Positions 1-7,836 of a DNA stretch of 10,499 bases are shown piece by piece. The number at the start of each line of letters is the position of its first letter. Positions within the stretch are counted from its first letter, which is position 1. Where the stretch lies: contig JAQSDS010000470.1 in assembly GCA_029946045.1 (NCBI GenBank), positions 1 through 10,499 on the forward strand. The letters run 5' to 3'. Position numbers and translations under genes: made by a program. Origin of the DNA: Rhodoferax sp. (GTDB lineage: Bacteria; Pseudomonadota; Gammaproteobacteria; Burkholderiales; Burkholderiaceae_C). The notes under the pieces were generated by a model, which was given only the letters and a program-made list of their open reading frames with translations, was not told the DNA's origin and ran no database searches.

Positions 1-405
1 CTGAAAAGCACGGGAGTATAAAAAGTCGCCAACCAGCACGCTGGCCGGATTGCCAAAGGTTTCGTTGGCGGTGGCGTTGCCGCGACGCAGGGACGAGTCG
101 TCAACCACATCGTCGTGAAGCAGGGTGGCGGTATGAATGAATTCGACCACGGCGGCCAGGTTGAAACGCTGCGCGCCCTTAAAGCCGAGCGCACCACAAA
201 TCAGCAGCAGCAGGGCAGGGCGCAACCGTTTTCCGCCCGCAGAAATGATGTAGCGTGACACCTGCCCCACCAATGGCACACCGGAGTCAAGGCGTTGCGC
301 AATGACCAAGTCGACCTCACGCATGTCCTGCGCAATGATCGCGGTGGAGCTGGATTTGTTGGTGTGGGTGGCGTGCAAGACAATGACTCGGTTAGTTGCG
401 CGCAT
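1..405 (-). CDS. ispB: Octaprenyl diphosphate synthase, N-terminal part (partial at window edge)
   Basis: Trans-type polyprenyl diphosphate synthase that extends farnesyl diphosphate with isopentenyl diphosphate to make the ubiquinone side chain. 135 residues are visible and the frame runs off the left edge, so roughly the last 60% is missing. Visible landmarks are GGKRLRP at residues 57-63 (diphosphate and substrate binding) and the first aspartate-rich motif DDVVD at 98-102, in the context EFIHTATLLHDDVVD, followed by VGDFLYSRAFQ. This matches E. coli IspB closely in content and spacing from AQDM (residue 25) onward. The start is uncertain. The ATG at 405 gives about 14 more N-terminal residues than E. 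coli IspB and overlaps a TATAAT sequence. A TTG at 378 would be closer to the family length. The gene is divergent from rplU, a common arrangement in proteobacteria. Identity is secure; only the start is open. Confidence 0.93.
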   Translation of the reverse strand, partial: MRATNRVIVLHATHTNKSSSTAIIAQDMREVDLVIAQRLDSGVPLVGQVSRYIISAGGKRLRPALLLLICGALGFKGAQRFNLAAVVEFIHTATLLHDDVVDDSSLRRGNATANETFGNPASVLVGDFLYSRAFQ

Positions 406-409
406 TATA
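404..409 (-). promoter_or_regulatory. Possible -10 element for ispB overlapping its ATG
   Basis: A perfect TATAAT reads on the minus strand at 409-404 and shares bases with the ispB ATG at 405-403. No convincing -35 lies 15-18 bases upstream. If it is used, transcription would begin near 397, inside the annotated frame, and translation would have to begin downstream, for example at TTG 378. It could equally be a chance match. Confidence 0.25.
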
Positions 410-483
410 GAAAGCCAACGCGCTACTTTGGCCTTGTTGTGGCGGTGATTTTGAGCTGCAATGGCGGCTTGTTGAAGTTGTGT

Positions 484-489
484 GATAAT
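484..489 (+). promoter_or_regulatory. Candidate extended -10 promoter for rplU-rpmA
   Basis: GATAAT (5 of 6 to consensus) is preceded by TGT, giving the extended -10 form TGnGATAAT at 481-489. No good -35 is present at 16-18 bases, which extended -10 promoters tolerate. Initiation around 496 would give a leader of about 45 bases before the rplU ATG. It lies in the 135-base divergent gap between ispB and rplU. Confidence 0.35.
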
Positions 490-540
490 ACCCGGCTCTG
501 CGAAAATTCGTTTGCAGGGTAAATCTTTGAAGAGGTCAAT

Positions 541-852
541 ATGTACGCGGTCATAAAAACCGGTGGTAAGCAATATAGAGTTGCTGCTGGCGAAAAAATT
601 AAAGTAGAACAGATTGCTGCGGATGTAGGCCAAGAGATTGTGATCGACCAGGTTCTGGCAGTCGGCAGCGGCGCAGAGCTTAAGGTGGGCACACCCTTGG
701 TGTCCGGTGCAACGGTCAGTGTCACAGTGCTGGCACATGGCAAACACGACAAGGTCAGCATTTTTAAAATGCGCCGTCGTAAACACTATCAAAAACGTCA
801 AGGTCATCGTCAGCAGTTCACTGAGCTTCTGATCGGTGCGATTTCTGCATAA
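541..852 (+). CDS. rplU: 50S ribosomal protein L21
   Basis: Large-subunit protein that binds 23S rRNA. The 103 residues equal the usual bacterial length. The N-terminus [14 protein letters not shown] and the basic C-terminal stretch [18 protein letters not shown] (residues 77-93) are hallmarks of bL21. The start is supported by an AGAGG ribosome binding site at 531-535, five bases before the ATG. It is the first gene of a two-gene unit with rpmA, twelve bases downstream, which is the standard arrangement because L21 and L27 are needed in equal amounts. Nothing is odd in the frame. Confidence 0.98.
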   Translation: MYAVIKTGGKQYRVAAGEKIKVEQIAADVGQEIVIDQVLAVGSGAELKVGTPLVSGATVSVTVLAHGKHDKVSIFKMRRRKHYQKRQGHRQQFTELLIGAISA

Positions 853-864
853 GGAGCAAGAGTC

Positions 865-1125
865 ATGGCACATAAAAAAGGCGGCGGCTCGACGCGAAAT
901 GGGCGCGATTCCAAGCCAAAAATGCTCGGTGTGAAGATGTTTGGAGGTCAGTTGGTTGCGCCTGGTGCGATCATCGTGCGCCAGCGCGGTACCCAGTTCC
1001 ACCCCGGTGCCAATGTTGGCATGGGCAAAGACCACACGCTGTTTGCACTGACCGAAGGTCATGTGTCGTTCGCCGTCAAGGGCGCGTTGAACCGTCACAC
1101 CGTGAGCGTGACCGCAGCAGCTTAA
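865..1125 (+). CDS. rpmA: 50S ribosomal protein L27
   Basis: Large-subunit protein whose flexible N-terminal tail reaches toward the peptidyl transferase centre. The 86 residues match the family. The tail [16 protein letters not shown] is the classical Gram-negative form and has no cleavable Firmicutes-type extension. The core includes [29 protein letters not shown] sequence (about residues 24-48) and [12 protein letters not shown] strong AAGGAG site at 851-856 overlaps the rplU stop codon, so the two genes are probably translationally coupled. A strong intrinsic terminator follows 24 bases after the stop, ending the ribosomal protein transcript before obgE. Confidence 0.98.
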   Translation: MAHKKGGGSTRNGRDSKPKMLGVKMFGGQLVAPGAIIVRQRGTQFHPGANVGMGKDHTLFALTEGHVSFAVKGALNRHTVSVTAAA

Positions 1126-1149
1126 GTGCTGACGCAGTCCCCACGAAAG

Positions 1150-1176
1150 ACCCTGCGCACGGCGCGGGGTTTTTTA
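1150..1176 (+). terminator. Intrinsic terminator after rpmA
   Basis: A GC-rich hairpin has left arm ACCCTGCGC at 1150-1158, loop ACG at 1159-1161 and right arm GCGCGGGGT at 1162-1170. It forms nine base pairs including one G-T pair. The arm runs straight into six T (1170-1175). This is a textbook Rho-independent terminator that separates rplU-rpmA from obgE, so obgE needs its own promoter or read-through. Confidence 0.85.
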
Positions 1177-1223
1177 TTTGTGAAACCTAGCGGGGCAGAC
1201 CGCAGTTGCGCGAAGCGAACTAG

Positions 1224-2330
<1,107 letters not shown>

Positions 2331-2366
2331 GAAGCCTGAAGCAACATACTTGCCTAAGAGGGGTAC

Positions 2367-3503
2367 ATGGCTCAAGAACAAGAAAATTCCGCATTGCGTG
2401 ACGCCCGCCGTGTGGTGGTCAAGGTCGGTTCAAGTCTCGTGACCAACGATGGCCGGGGTCTGGATGAGGCGGCTATTGGCGAATGGTGCCGACAAATGGC
2501 GGTGCTGGTGCATCAGGGACGCGAAGTCATCATGGTCTCCAGCGGCGCCATTGCAGAGGGCATGAAGCGTCTGGGTTGGGTCAAGCGTCCGCATGAAATC
2601 CATGAATTACAGGCGGCTGCGGCGGTCGGGCAAATGGGTCTGGCGCACATGTATGAGACCAAGCTCCGTGAAAACGGGCTGGGTAGCGCCCAGGTGCTGC
2701 TGACGCACGCGGACCTGGCGGACCGTGAGCGCTATCTCAATGCGCGTTCCACCTTGCTAACCCTGCTCAAGCTCGGCGTGGTGCCGGTCATCAATGAAAA
2801 CGATACGGTCGTCAATGACGAGATCAAGTTCGGCGATAACGACACGCTGGGTGCCTTGGTGGCCAATCTGGTTGAAGCCGACGCTTTGGTCATTCTGACC
2901 GATCAAAAAGGGCTGTTTACGGCCGATCCGCGCAAGGACACCCATGCCCGGTTTGTGCACGTGGCTCAAGCTGGCGACCCTGCATTGGAGGCCATGGCCG
3001 GTGGTGCTGGCTCCAGCCTGGGGCGCGGCGGCATGATCACCAAAATACTGGCAGCCAAGCGCGCTGCAGGCTCTGGTGCATCCACCGTGATTGCCTGGGG
3101 GCGTGAGCCTGATGCGCTGCTGCGGCTATGTCAGGGCGAAGCGATTGGCACCTTGCTGGTGGCACCAACGCAGAAAACGCAAGCCCGCAAACAGTGGATT
3201 GCCGACCACTTGCAGTTACGTGGTTCGGTCACGGTCGATGCTGGCGCTGTGGTCAAGCTGCTGGGCGGCGGATCCAGCTTGTTGCCCATCGGCATGACTG
3301 GTGTGGAGGGCGATTTCTCGCGCGGTGATGTGATTGCCATCCGCGATCCGCAAGGGCTAGAAATTGCCCGTGGACTTGCCAACTACGCCTGTACTGAAGC
3401 GCGTCTGATTTGTCGCAAGCCCTCCAGCGCTTTTGAAGCTCTGCTGGGTTATCTGGCAGAACCAGAAATGGTGCACCGCGACAATCTGGTGCTCAAGCGC
3501 TGA
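2367..3503 (+). CDS. proB: Glutamate 5-kinase with PUA domain
   Basis: Phosphorylates L-glutamate with ATP to give gamma-glutamyl phosphate, the first and feedback-regulated step of proline synthesis. The 378 residues match the two-domain form. The amino acid kinase domain spans about residues 13-265, with [11 protein letters not shown] at 16-26, VSSGAIAEG at 57-65, NEND at 143-146, [19 protein letters not shown] at 155-173, [14 protein letters not shown] at 176-189 and [15 protein letters not shown] at 219-233. The PUA domain runs from about 280 to 370. An AGAGGGG site at 2357-2363 supports the ATG. It lies 36 bases after obgE, an order common in betaproteobacteria, and the two are probably cotranscribed. 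proA and proC are not in the window. Nothing appears truncated. Confidence 0.97.
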   Translation: MAQEQENSALRDARRVVVKVGSSLVTNDGRGLDEAAIGEWCRQMAVLVHQGREVIMVSSGAIAEGMKRLGWVKRPHEIHELQAAAAVGQMGLAHMYETKLRENGLGSAQVLLTHADLADRERYLNARSTLLTLLKLGVVPVINENDTVVNDEIKFGDNDTLGALVANLVEADALVILTDQKGLFTADPRKDTHARFVHVAQAGDPALEAMAGGAGSSLGRGGMITKILAAKRAAGSGASTVIAWGREPDALLRLCQGEAIGTLLVAPTQKTQARKQWIADHLQLRGSVTVDAGAVVKLLGGGSSLLPIGMTGVEGDFSRGDVIAIRDPQGLEIARGLANYACTEARLICRKPSSAFEALLGYLAEPEMVHRDNLVLKR

Positions 3504-3504
3504 T

Positions 3505-3534
3505 GCCGAAAGGGTGAGCTTCAGTCGGCCTTTT
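3505..3534 (+). terminator. Probable weak intrinsic terminator after proB
   Basis: GCCGA (3505-3509) can pair with TCGGC (3525-3529), with a possible inner AAG/CTT pairing at 3510-3512 and 3519-3521, followed by TTTT at 3531-3534 and more T-rich sequence. It starts two bases after the proB stop and ends where the convergent CNP1-like gene ends. The five-pair outer stem and short T run make it weaker than the rpmA terminator. There is no T run on the minus strand, so it is not bidirectional. Confidence 0.4.
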
Positions 3535-4048
3535 ATTTGGCTTTGAGTCTTCTGAGGATATCTGCCGCTGAGCCGGCTGTGGTGTTGCCTTCACAGACAC
3601 CTTGCCGTGCCAAGGCCAGCGCGTGCTTGGAGGGCTGCTTGTCGTTGAGTCCACGCCACTCGGTCGCTTTCACCAGAGTCCAGACACCGTTGGCACTGGA
3701 CCGGGCATAACTTTTGACTTCACCAGTCGCGCAGCGAATGCCCTCAAAAAACGCGCTCACCGAGCCGCCTGGGCTGGTGGCCACCACGACATAGCGCACG
3801 ATGCCGTCTGGCGTGACGGCCAATGTGGTGGGATCAATGCCAAATTTCATACTTACATAAGGCGGCATGTCAACGTCCAGCAGCTGTTTGGGATCAAACC
3901 TGGGAGGCGCAGGCGCGGTGCTTTCTTGCCAGTCCGGATTGTCGGCTGGGACTTGTGCCTGCACACCCAAGGCGCAACAAGCCAGGCTCAGGAGCAAGCA
4001 GCTTTTCCAGGCGCCTGAAAAACGGCGCAAAAACGTTGAATCAGACAT
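3533..4048 (-). CDS. Exported CNP1-like family protein, function unknown
   Basis: A 171-residue protein that I recognise as a CNP1-like family member, a betaproteobacterial/neisserial family without an established function. It begins with a signal peptide: basic [10 protein letters not shown], a hydrophobic stretch [14 protein letters not shown] (about 16-29), and a probable signal peptidase I site after VQA at residue 31. The LACC segment does not fit a lipobox well, so a soluble periplasmic protein is more likely than a lipoprotein. The mature region contains [26 protein letters not shown] (48-73) and [14 protein letters not shown] (82-95), with two cysteines (106 and 152) that could form a disulfide. 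The start at 4048 is chosen because it creates the signal peptide. A longer in-frame extension to 4318 would lie entirely inside rppH. The ATG overlaps the rppH stop by eight bases, indicating coupled translation. The family assignment is from memory of its sequence pattern and its location next to rppH. Confidence 0.85.
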   Translation of the reverse strand: MSDSTFLRRFSGAWKSCLLLSLACCALGVQAQVPADNPDWQESTAPAPPRFDPKQLLDVDMPPYVSMKFGIDPTTLAVTPDGIVRYVVVATSPGGSVSAFFEGIRCATGEVKSYARSSANGVWTLVKATEWRGLNDKQPSKHALALARQGVCEGNTTAGSAADILRRLKAK

Positions 4049-4658
4049 GTTGTTGTCCAGATGGCGGATCAGTTTCAAGGGGGGCACCTGGTGGTAGCTC
4101 AATGTTGGCATCGGGCATCCCGGAGCAGGATGGCTCCAGGTCAAGTGGGCGAATGCCCTGACGCAGAAAGCGGTTGCGGTATTCGTTGCGTGGCAGATAG
4201 CGAGACAACTCGGTAAGTGCCGTGACATAAACTTCGCGTTTGAATTCAACCACAGCGTCCAGCGGCACCCAATAATCGTTCCAGCGCCAGGCGTCGAACT
4301 CAGGGTGGCTGGTCGCACGCAGGTTCAAATCCCAGTCGTGACCGACCAGTTGCAACAAAAACCAGATCTGCTTCTGGCCTTTGTAAAAACCGCGTGAATC
4401 GCGGCGAATAAAACGGTCTGGCACCTCATAGCGCAACCAGTCACGGGTGCGAGCCACAATGCGAACGTGTTCGCGTTGCAGCCCAATTTCTTCATGCAGT
4501 TCACGGATCATGGCCTGCTCGGGTGTTTCACCCCGGTCAATGCCACCCTGCGGAAACTGCCAGGAGTGCGTACGAATACGCTTGCCCCAAAACACCTGAT
4601 TTTTCTGGTTGAGCAGGACGATGCCGACGTTGGGCCTAAAGCCGTCCCGGTCAAGCAT
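4041..4658 (-). CDS. rppH: RNA pyrophosphohydrolase (Nudix)
   Basis: Removes pyrophosphate from the 5' end of triphosphorylated mRNA, the step that exposes transcripts to RNase E dependent decay. The 205-residue frame opens with [13 protein letters not shown], the conserved RppH N-terminus. The Nudix box runs from G38 to L60 (GGIDRGET... then RELHEEIGL), with metal-binding glutamates E53, E56 and E57 all present. Conserved [18 protein letters not shown] and EFDAWRW segments follow, and the last 35 or so residues form a proline-rich tail probably not needed for catalysis. I start at ATG 4658 rather than at the upstream TTG 4664 because TGGGG at 4670-4666 is seven bases from the ATG and the family begins MLDR. 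It overlaps the CNP1-like gene by eight bases and is divergent from proS. Confidence 0.97.
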   Translation of the reverse strand: MLDRDGFRPNVGIVLLNQKNQVFWGKRIRTHSWQFPQGGIDRGETPEQAMIRELHEEIGLQREHVRIVARTRDWLRYEVPDRFIRRDSRGFYKGQKQIWFLLQLVGHDWDLNLRATSHPEFDAWRWNDYWVPLDAVVEFKREVYVTALTELSRYLPRNEYRNRFLRQGIRPLDLEPSCSGMPDANIELPPGAPLETDPPSGQQHV

Positions 4659-4687
4659 AATCAAACCCCAATTTTTAAATTGTCTTG

Positions 4688-4715
4688 ATTATGCACAGCG
4701 CGGGCGGTGCAGCAA
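4688..4715 (-). promoter_or_regulatory. Candidate promoter for rppH and the CNP1-like gene
   Basis: On the minus strand, TTGCTG (4715-4710) and CATAAT (4693-4688, 5 of 6 to consensus) are separated by 16 bases. Initiation would fall near 4681, about 23 bases before the rppH ATG. The -35 matches in only its first three positions, so this is a moderate prediction. Confidence 0.35.
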
Positions 4716-4748
4716 GAGACATAACCCTGACATATTGCTGGATATCCC

Positions 4749-6491
4749 ATGAGAGCCTCTCAATTTTTTATTTCCACCCTTAAAGAAGCCCCGGCAGACG
4801 CCGAAATCGTCAGCCATAAGCTCATGATGCGTGCCGGCATGATCAAAAAAATAGGTGCTGGCATTTACACCCTGATGCCGATGGGCTTGCGCGTGGTGCG
4901 CAAAGTGGAGGCTATTGTTCGCGAAGAAATGAACCGGGCTGGCGCTGTTGAACTCGCCATGCCGGTGGTGCAACCCGGCGAGTTGTGGGCCGAGACCGGC
5001 CGTTTTGAAAAAATGGGCCCTGAGCTGCTGCGCATCAAGGACCGCCACGGACACGACTTCGTGGTTCAACCCACCAGCGAAGAGGTGGTGACCGACATTG
5101 CACGCCAGGAAATCCGCAGCTACAAACAGTTGCCGAAGAATTTTTATCAGATTCAAACCAAGTTCCGCGATGAGCGGCGCCCACGTTTTGGCCTGATGCG
5201 CGGACGTGAGTTCATCATGAAAGACGCTTACAGCTTTGACCGCGATCAAACCACGGCAAAAGCCAGTTACCAGGTCATGGCACAAGCCTACCGGCGCATT
5301 TTTGACCGCTTTGGTCTGACTTACCGCGCGGTGGCGGCCGACAGTGGCGCCATTGGCGGCGATTTGAGCGAAGAGTTCCAGGTGATAGCCGCCACTGGTG
5401 AAGACGCCATTGTTTATTGCCCTGGCAGTGACTACGCCGCCAATATGGAAAAGGCCGAAGCGCTGGCGCCCGCTGGCCCGCGCCCTGCAGCCGGGCAAGC
5501 CATGACCAAGACGGCTACGCCTGGCAAGAGCACCTGTGCGGCGGTGGCTGAGCTGCTTGGCCTGCCCCTGAAAAATACCGTCAAATCCCTGGTGCTGGCC
5601 ACCGATACGCTCAATGAGCAGGGTGAAGTGGTGAAGACGCAGGTCTGGTTGCTGTTGCTGCGCGGTGACCACGACATGAACGAAGTCAAGGTCGGCAAGT
5701 TGCCGGGATTGGCGGCCTTCCGCTTTGCCACTCTCTCTGAGATCGAAGATCATTTTGGTTGTTTGCCTGGCTACTTGGGGCCCTTGGATCTGAAAAAACC
5801 TGTGCAGTTGGTGGTGGATCGCGATGTAGCGGTGATGAGCGATTGGGTCTGTGGTGCCAACGAGGCTGACTTCCACATCACCGGGGTCAACTGGGGCCGT
5901 GATTTGCCTGAGCCGGCGCTGGTTGCCGACTTGCGCAACGTCGTGGCGGGTGACGCCTCGCCAGACGGCCAGGGTGTGCTGGTGATTGAGCGTGGCATCG
6001 AAGTGGGTCATGTGTTTTACCTGGGCACCAAGTACAGCCAGGCCATGAATGCGACCTTTCTGGACCAGAACGGCAAGCCTCAATTCATGGAAATGGGTTG
6101 TTACGGCATTGGTATCACGCGTCTGCCGGCCGCTGCCATTGAGCAGAATCATGATGAGCGCGGCATCATCTGGCCCGACGCGTTGGCACCGTTCACTGTG
6201 GTGCTGTGCCCGATCAACGCTGAACGTTCGCCAGAGGTCAAGGCCACCGCAGACCAGTTGTATGCCGAGCTGCTGGCTGCCGGTGTGGATGTCATGCTGG
6301 ACGACCGCGGTGAGCGCCCGGGCGCCATGTTTGCCGACTGGGAGTTGATTGGTGTGCCACACCGTGTCAATATAGGGGACCGTGCCTTGAAAGAAGGCCA
6401 TGTGGAATACCAGCACCGCCGTGAAGCCGCCGCCAGCGCTGTCTCTGTTGCTGACATCGTGGGCCAGTTGCTGGCCAAGCTGAAGGCGTGA
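4749..6491 (+). CDS. proS: Prolyl-tRNA synthetase with INS editing domain
   Basis: Charges tRNA-Pro with proline in the cytoplasm and clears mischarged Ala-tRNA-Pro. At 580 residues it matches the bacterial-type enzyme (E. coli has 572). The class II catalytic core includes a motif 1 region at about 46-72, motif 2 [29 protein letters not shown] sequence at 139-163 and motif 3 [17 protein letters not shown] at 450-466. The editing (YbaK/INS) domain is inserted between motifs 2 and 3, at about residues 225-405. It keeps the lysine in KNTVKS at residue 279, the same number as the editing lysine K279 of E. coli ProRS. The anticodon-binding domain occupies about 480-575. The ATG gives the conserved MRASQFF start; only a weak GGAT (4740-4743) precedes it. 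The gene lies 70 bases upstream of a lytic transglycosylase gene and diverges from rppH. Confidence 0.98.
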   Translation: MRASQFFISTLKEAPADAEIVSHKLMMRAGMIKKIGAGIYTLMPMGLRVVRKVEAIVREEMNRAGAVELAMPVVQPGELWAETGRFEKMGPELLRIKDRHGHDFVVQPTSEEVVTDIARQEIRSYKQLPKNFYQIQTKFRDERRPRFGLMRGREFIMKDAYSFDRDQTTAKASYQVMAQAYRRIFDRFGLTYRAVAADSGAIGGDLSEEFQVIAATGEDAIVYCPGSDYAANMEKAEALAPAGPRPAAGQAMTKTATPGKSTCAAVAELLGLPLKNTVKSLVLATDTLNEQGEVVKTQVWLLLLRGDHDMNEVKVGKLPGLAAFRFATLSEIEDHFGCLPGYLGPLDLKKPVQLVVDRDVAVMSDWVCGANEADFHITGVNWGRDLPEPALVADLRNVVAGDASPDGQGVLVIERGIEVGHVFYLGTKYSQAMNATFLDQNGKPQFMEMGCYGIGITRLPAAAIEQNHDERGIIWPDALAPFTVVLCPINAERSPEVKATADQLYAELLAAGVDVMLDDRGERPGAMFADWELIGVPHRVNIGDRALKEGHVEYQHRREAAASAVSVADIVGQLLAKLKA

Positions 6492-6561
6492 GGCTGGGGC
6501 AGGGTCACGCTGGGTCCATCGCCCGGCGCGTGCTCCTGCTGCTTGTTGGTAAAAACGGCTT

Positions 6562-7203
6562 ATGAAACTCGCACGACGAAAACTTTTGGGCGATGCCTTG
6601 GCACTTTCCCCTCTTTTGACGGGGTCGAGTGCACTGTTTTTTCAAGCGCCTGCGTGGGCAGGGGCTCAAATCGAAGAGCCGCTGGTCGACTCGGTTCGAA
6701 CGGCCTTGAGCTCGGCTATTGCCAACCACGCGCCACCTGTGCCGGAGTTCTCCGACACCGAATCGCGTCTGAGTTACCTGCGCTGGCTGGGCACCATGAG
6801 TGAGCGCCTGATGAAGAAAAAGTCCGACTGGATGACGCGCAAGGAATTCCTGCAAACAGTTTGGTACGAGGCCAAACGCGCAGGACTGGACGTTTCCTTG
6901 GTGCTGGGCCTGATCCAGGTGGAGAGCAACTTCAGAAAATTTGCTGTGAGCAGCGTGGGGGCGCGTGGTTACATGCAGGTCATGCCATTCTGGACCCGGG
7001 TGCTGGCCGATGGCGATGCCGGGAAACTGTTTCACCTGCAAACCAATCTGCGCTTTGGCTGCGTGATTTTGCGCCACTACCTTGACCGCGAACGCGGCGA
7101 TGTGTTCATGGCGCTCGGGCGCTACAACGGCTCACGCGGCAAGCCTCAGTACCCCAGTGCGGTCATGGGCGCCCAGAAACTGTGGGCACCCCAGACCGCT
7201 TGA
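6562..7203 (+). CDS. Exported lytic transglycosylase (SLT family 1 fold)
   Basis: A predicted periplasmic murein lytic transglycosylase of 213 residues that would cleave the MurNAc-GlcNAc bond to leave 1,6-anhydro-MurNAc. The N-terminus carries an export signal, ARRKLLGDALALSPLL, with a likely cleavage site after AWA at residue 33. The RR followed by KLL resembles a twin-arginine signal but is imperfect. The SLT-like domain occupies about 90-205. The presumed catalytic glutamate is E121 in LIQVESNF. It is followed by SSVGARGYMQVMP at 130-142, in the place of the usual GLMQ motif, and ALGRYNGSRG at 184-193, in the place of AYNxG. The protein is a single-domain short form without LysM or other wall-binding repeats. 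Start choice rests on the signal peptide; no strong ribosome binding site is visible. It may be cotranscribed with proS (70-base gap). The exact subfamily is uncertain. Confidence 0.88.
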   Translation: MKLARRKLLGDALALSPLLTGSSALFFQAPAWAGAQIEEPLVDSVRTALSSAIANHAPPVPEFSDTESRLSYLRWLGTMSERLMKKKSDWMTRKEFLQTVWYEAKRAGLDVSLVLGLIQVESNFRKFAVSSVGARGYMQVMPFWTRVLADGDAGKLFHLQTNLRFGCVILRHYLDRERGDVFMALGRYNGSRGKPQYPSAVMGAQKLWAPQTA

Positions 7204-7211
7204 GAGCTGCT

Positions 7212-7538
7212 TTAGTTGGCGGGGGTACCCAGCAAGGTCTGCAATTCACCGTTCTCGTACATTTCCATCATGATGTCGGAGCCGCCGATGAACTCGCCTT
7301 TCAGGTAGAACTGGGGAATGGTGGGCCAGTTGCTGTAGTCCTTGATGCCAGCGCGAATTCCGTCGTCTTCGAGCACGTTGACGGTTTTGATGGCTTTGGC
7401 GTCAACGCCACAGGCTTTCAGGATCTGGATGGCGCGGCCCGAAAAGCCACATTGCGGAAAGCTTGCGGTTCCTTTCATGAAAAGCAAAATGTCGTTGTGC
7501 TTGACCAAGTCGTCAATGCGTTGCTGTGCGTCGCTCAT
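7212..7538 (-). CDS. grxD: Monothiol glutaredoxin, Grx4 family
   Basis: A small cytoplasmic glutaredoxin of the CGFS class, which binds a bridging Fe-S cluster with glutathione and takes part in Fe-S delivery and iron homeostasis. The 108 residues match the family. The active site is QCGFSG with C30, and the glutathione-binding segments WPTIPQFY (71-78) and GGSDIMMEM (85-93) are intact. The start at 7538 is supported by AGGAAG at 7551-7546, seven bases upstream. The same frame stays open further upstream to 7676, but that part crosses a terminator hairpin and slyX and does not look like glutaredoxin. It is convergent with the lytic transglycosylase gene (8-base gap, no terminator seen there) and lies downstream of the hemA-prfA-prmC group, a location I associate with Burkholderiales. 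Confidence 0.97.
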   Translation of the reverse strand: MSDAQQRIDDLVKHNDILLFMKGTASFPQCGFSGRAIQILKACGVDAKAIKTVNVLEDDGIRAGIKDYSNWPTIPQFYLKGEFIGGSDIMMEMYENGELQTLLGTPAN

Positions 7539-7554
7539 GCTGAAACTTCCTATT

Positions 7555-7589
7555 AAAAAAACAGCCTGAATTATTTCACTTTTAGGCTG
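7555..7589 (-). terminator. Intrinsic terminator after prmC-slyX, inside the grxD leader
   Basis: Read on the minus strand, CAGCCT (7589-7584) pairs with AGGCTG (7567-7562). The 16-base loop can itself form a small GAA/TTC pairing, and seven T (7561-7555) follow directly. This is a well-formed Rho-independent terminator for the hemA-prfA-prmC-slyX direction. It ends only 16 bases before the grxD ATG, so grxD needs read-through or a promoter buried in the same sequence. Confidence 0.7.
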
Positions 7590-7623
7590 GGTTGGGGGCG
7601 AGACCCTGCCGACCTTAGGGATG

Positions 7624-7836
7624 CTAATAATGCGGGGGCAAATCGTCGCGCAGGTTGCGTGGCGCGGCGGCCGCATCAGGCGGCGCTTGCTGGCTGAGCC
7701 ATTGCACCTCGCGCGTCAGGCGGTCAATTTGGTCCTGCTGGCGAGTGATGATCTGGTCGAGCTTGTCCAGCAGGTCTTCGGCGAAACTGGCTTTGACTTC
7801 CAGATGGGTCAGCCGCTCTTCAATGGGGTGGGTCAT
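7624..7836 (-). CDS. slyX: SlyX-like coiled-coil region (C-terminal domain of the prmC frame, or an internal gene)
   Basis: Seventy residues beginning MTHPIEERLTHLEVKASF and ending DDLPPHY, resembling E. coli SlyX in length, in the N-terminal coiled coil (about 4-50 by heptad pattern) and in the terminal PPHY. The molecular role of SlyX is not established. In this window it has no stop codon separating it from prmC. The internal ATG at 7836 is not preceded by a Shine-Dalgarno; the 19 bases before it are A/C-rich. The nearest purine-rich site, GGAGGT, lies about 36 bases upstream, encodes the conserved PrmC glycines and has no start codon at useful spacing. Independent initiation therefore looks weak. 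I list it separately because many annotations would expect a stand-alone slyX here. Confidence 0.6.
   Translation of the reverse strand: MTHPIEERLTHLEVKASFAEDLLDKLDQIITRQQDQIDRLTREVQWLSQQAPPDAAAAPRNLRDDLPPHY

Noticed and set aside
202..216. CAG/CAGCAG short repeats (also near 8600)
   Set aside because: They are leucine-run codons within ispB and prmC, not a tandem repeat element.
4049..4318. 90-residue upstream extension of the CNP1-like protein
   Set aside because: It lies wholly inside rppH and would bury the obvious signal peptide that begins at 4048.
4689..6416. 575-residue minus-strand open frame opposite proS
   Set aside because: It lies antisense to the whole of proS, is rich in His/Gln/Arg as expected from the complement of GC-rich codons, and resembles no family I know. 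proS is unambiguous.
7539..7676. 46-residue upstream extension of GrxD
   Set aside because: It crosses the terminator hairpin and the end of slyX. The start at 7538 has a good ribosome binding site and gives the family length.
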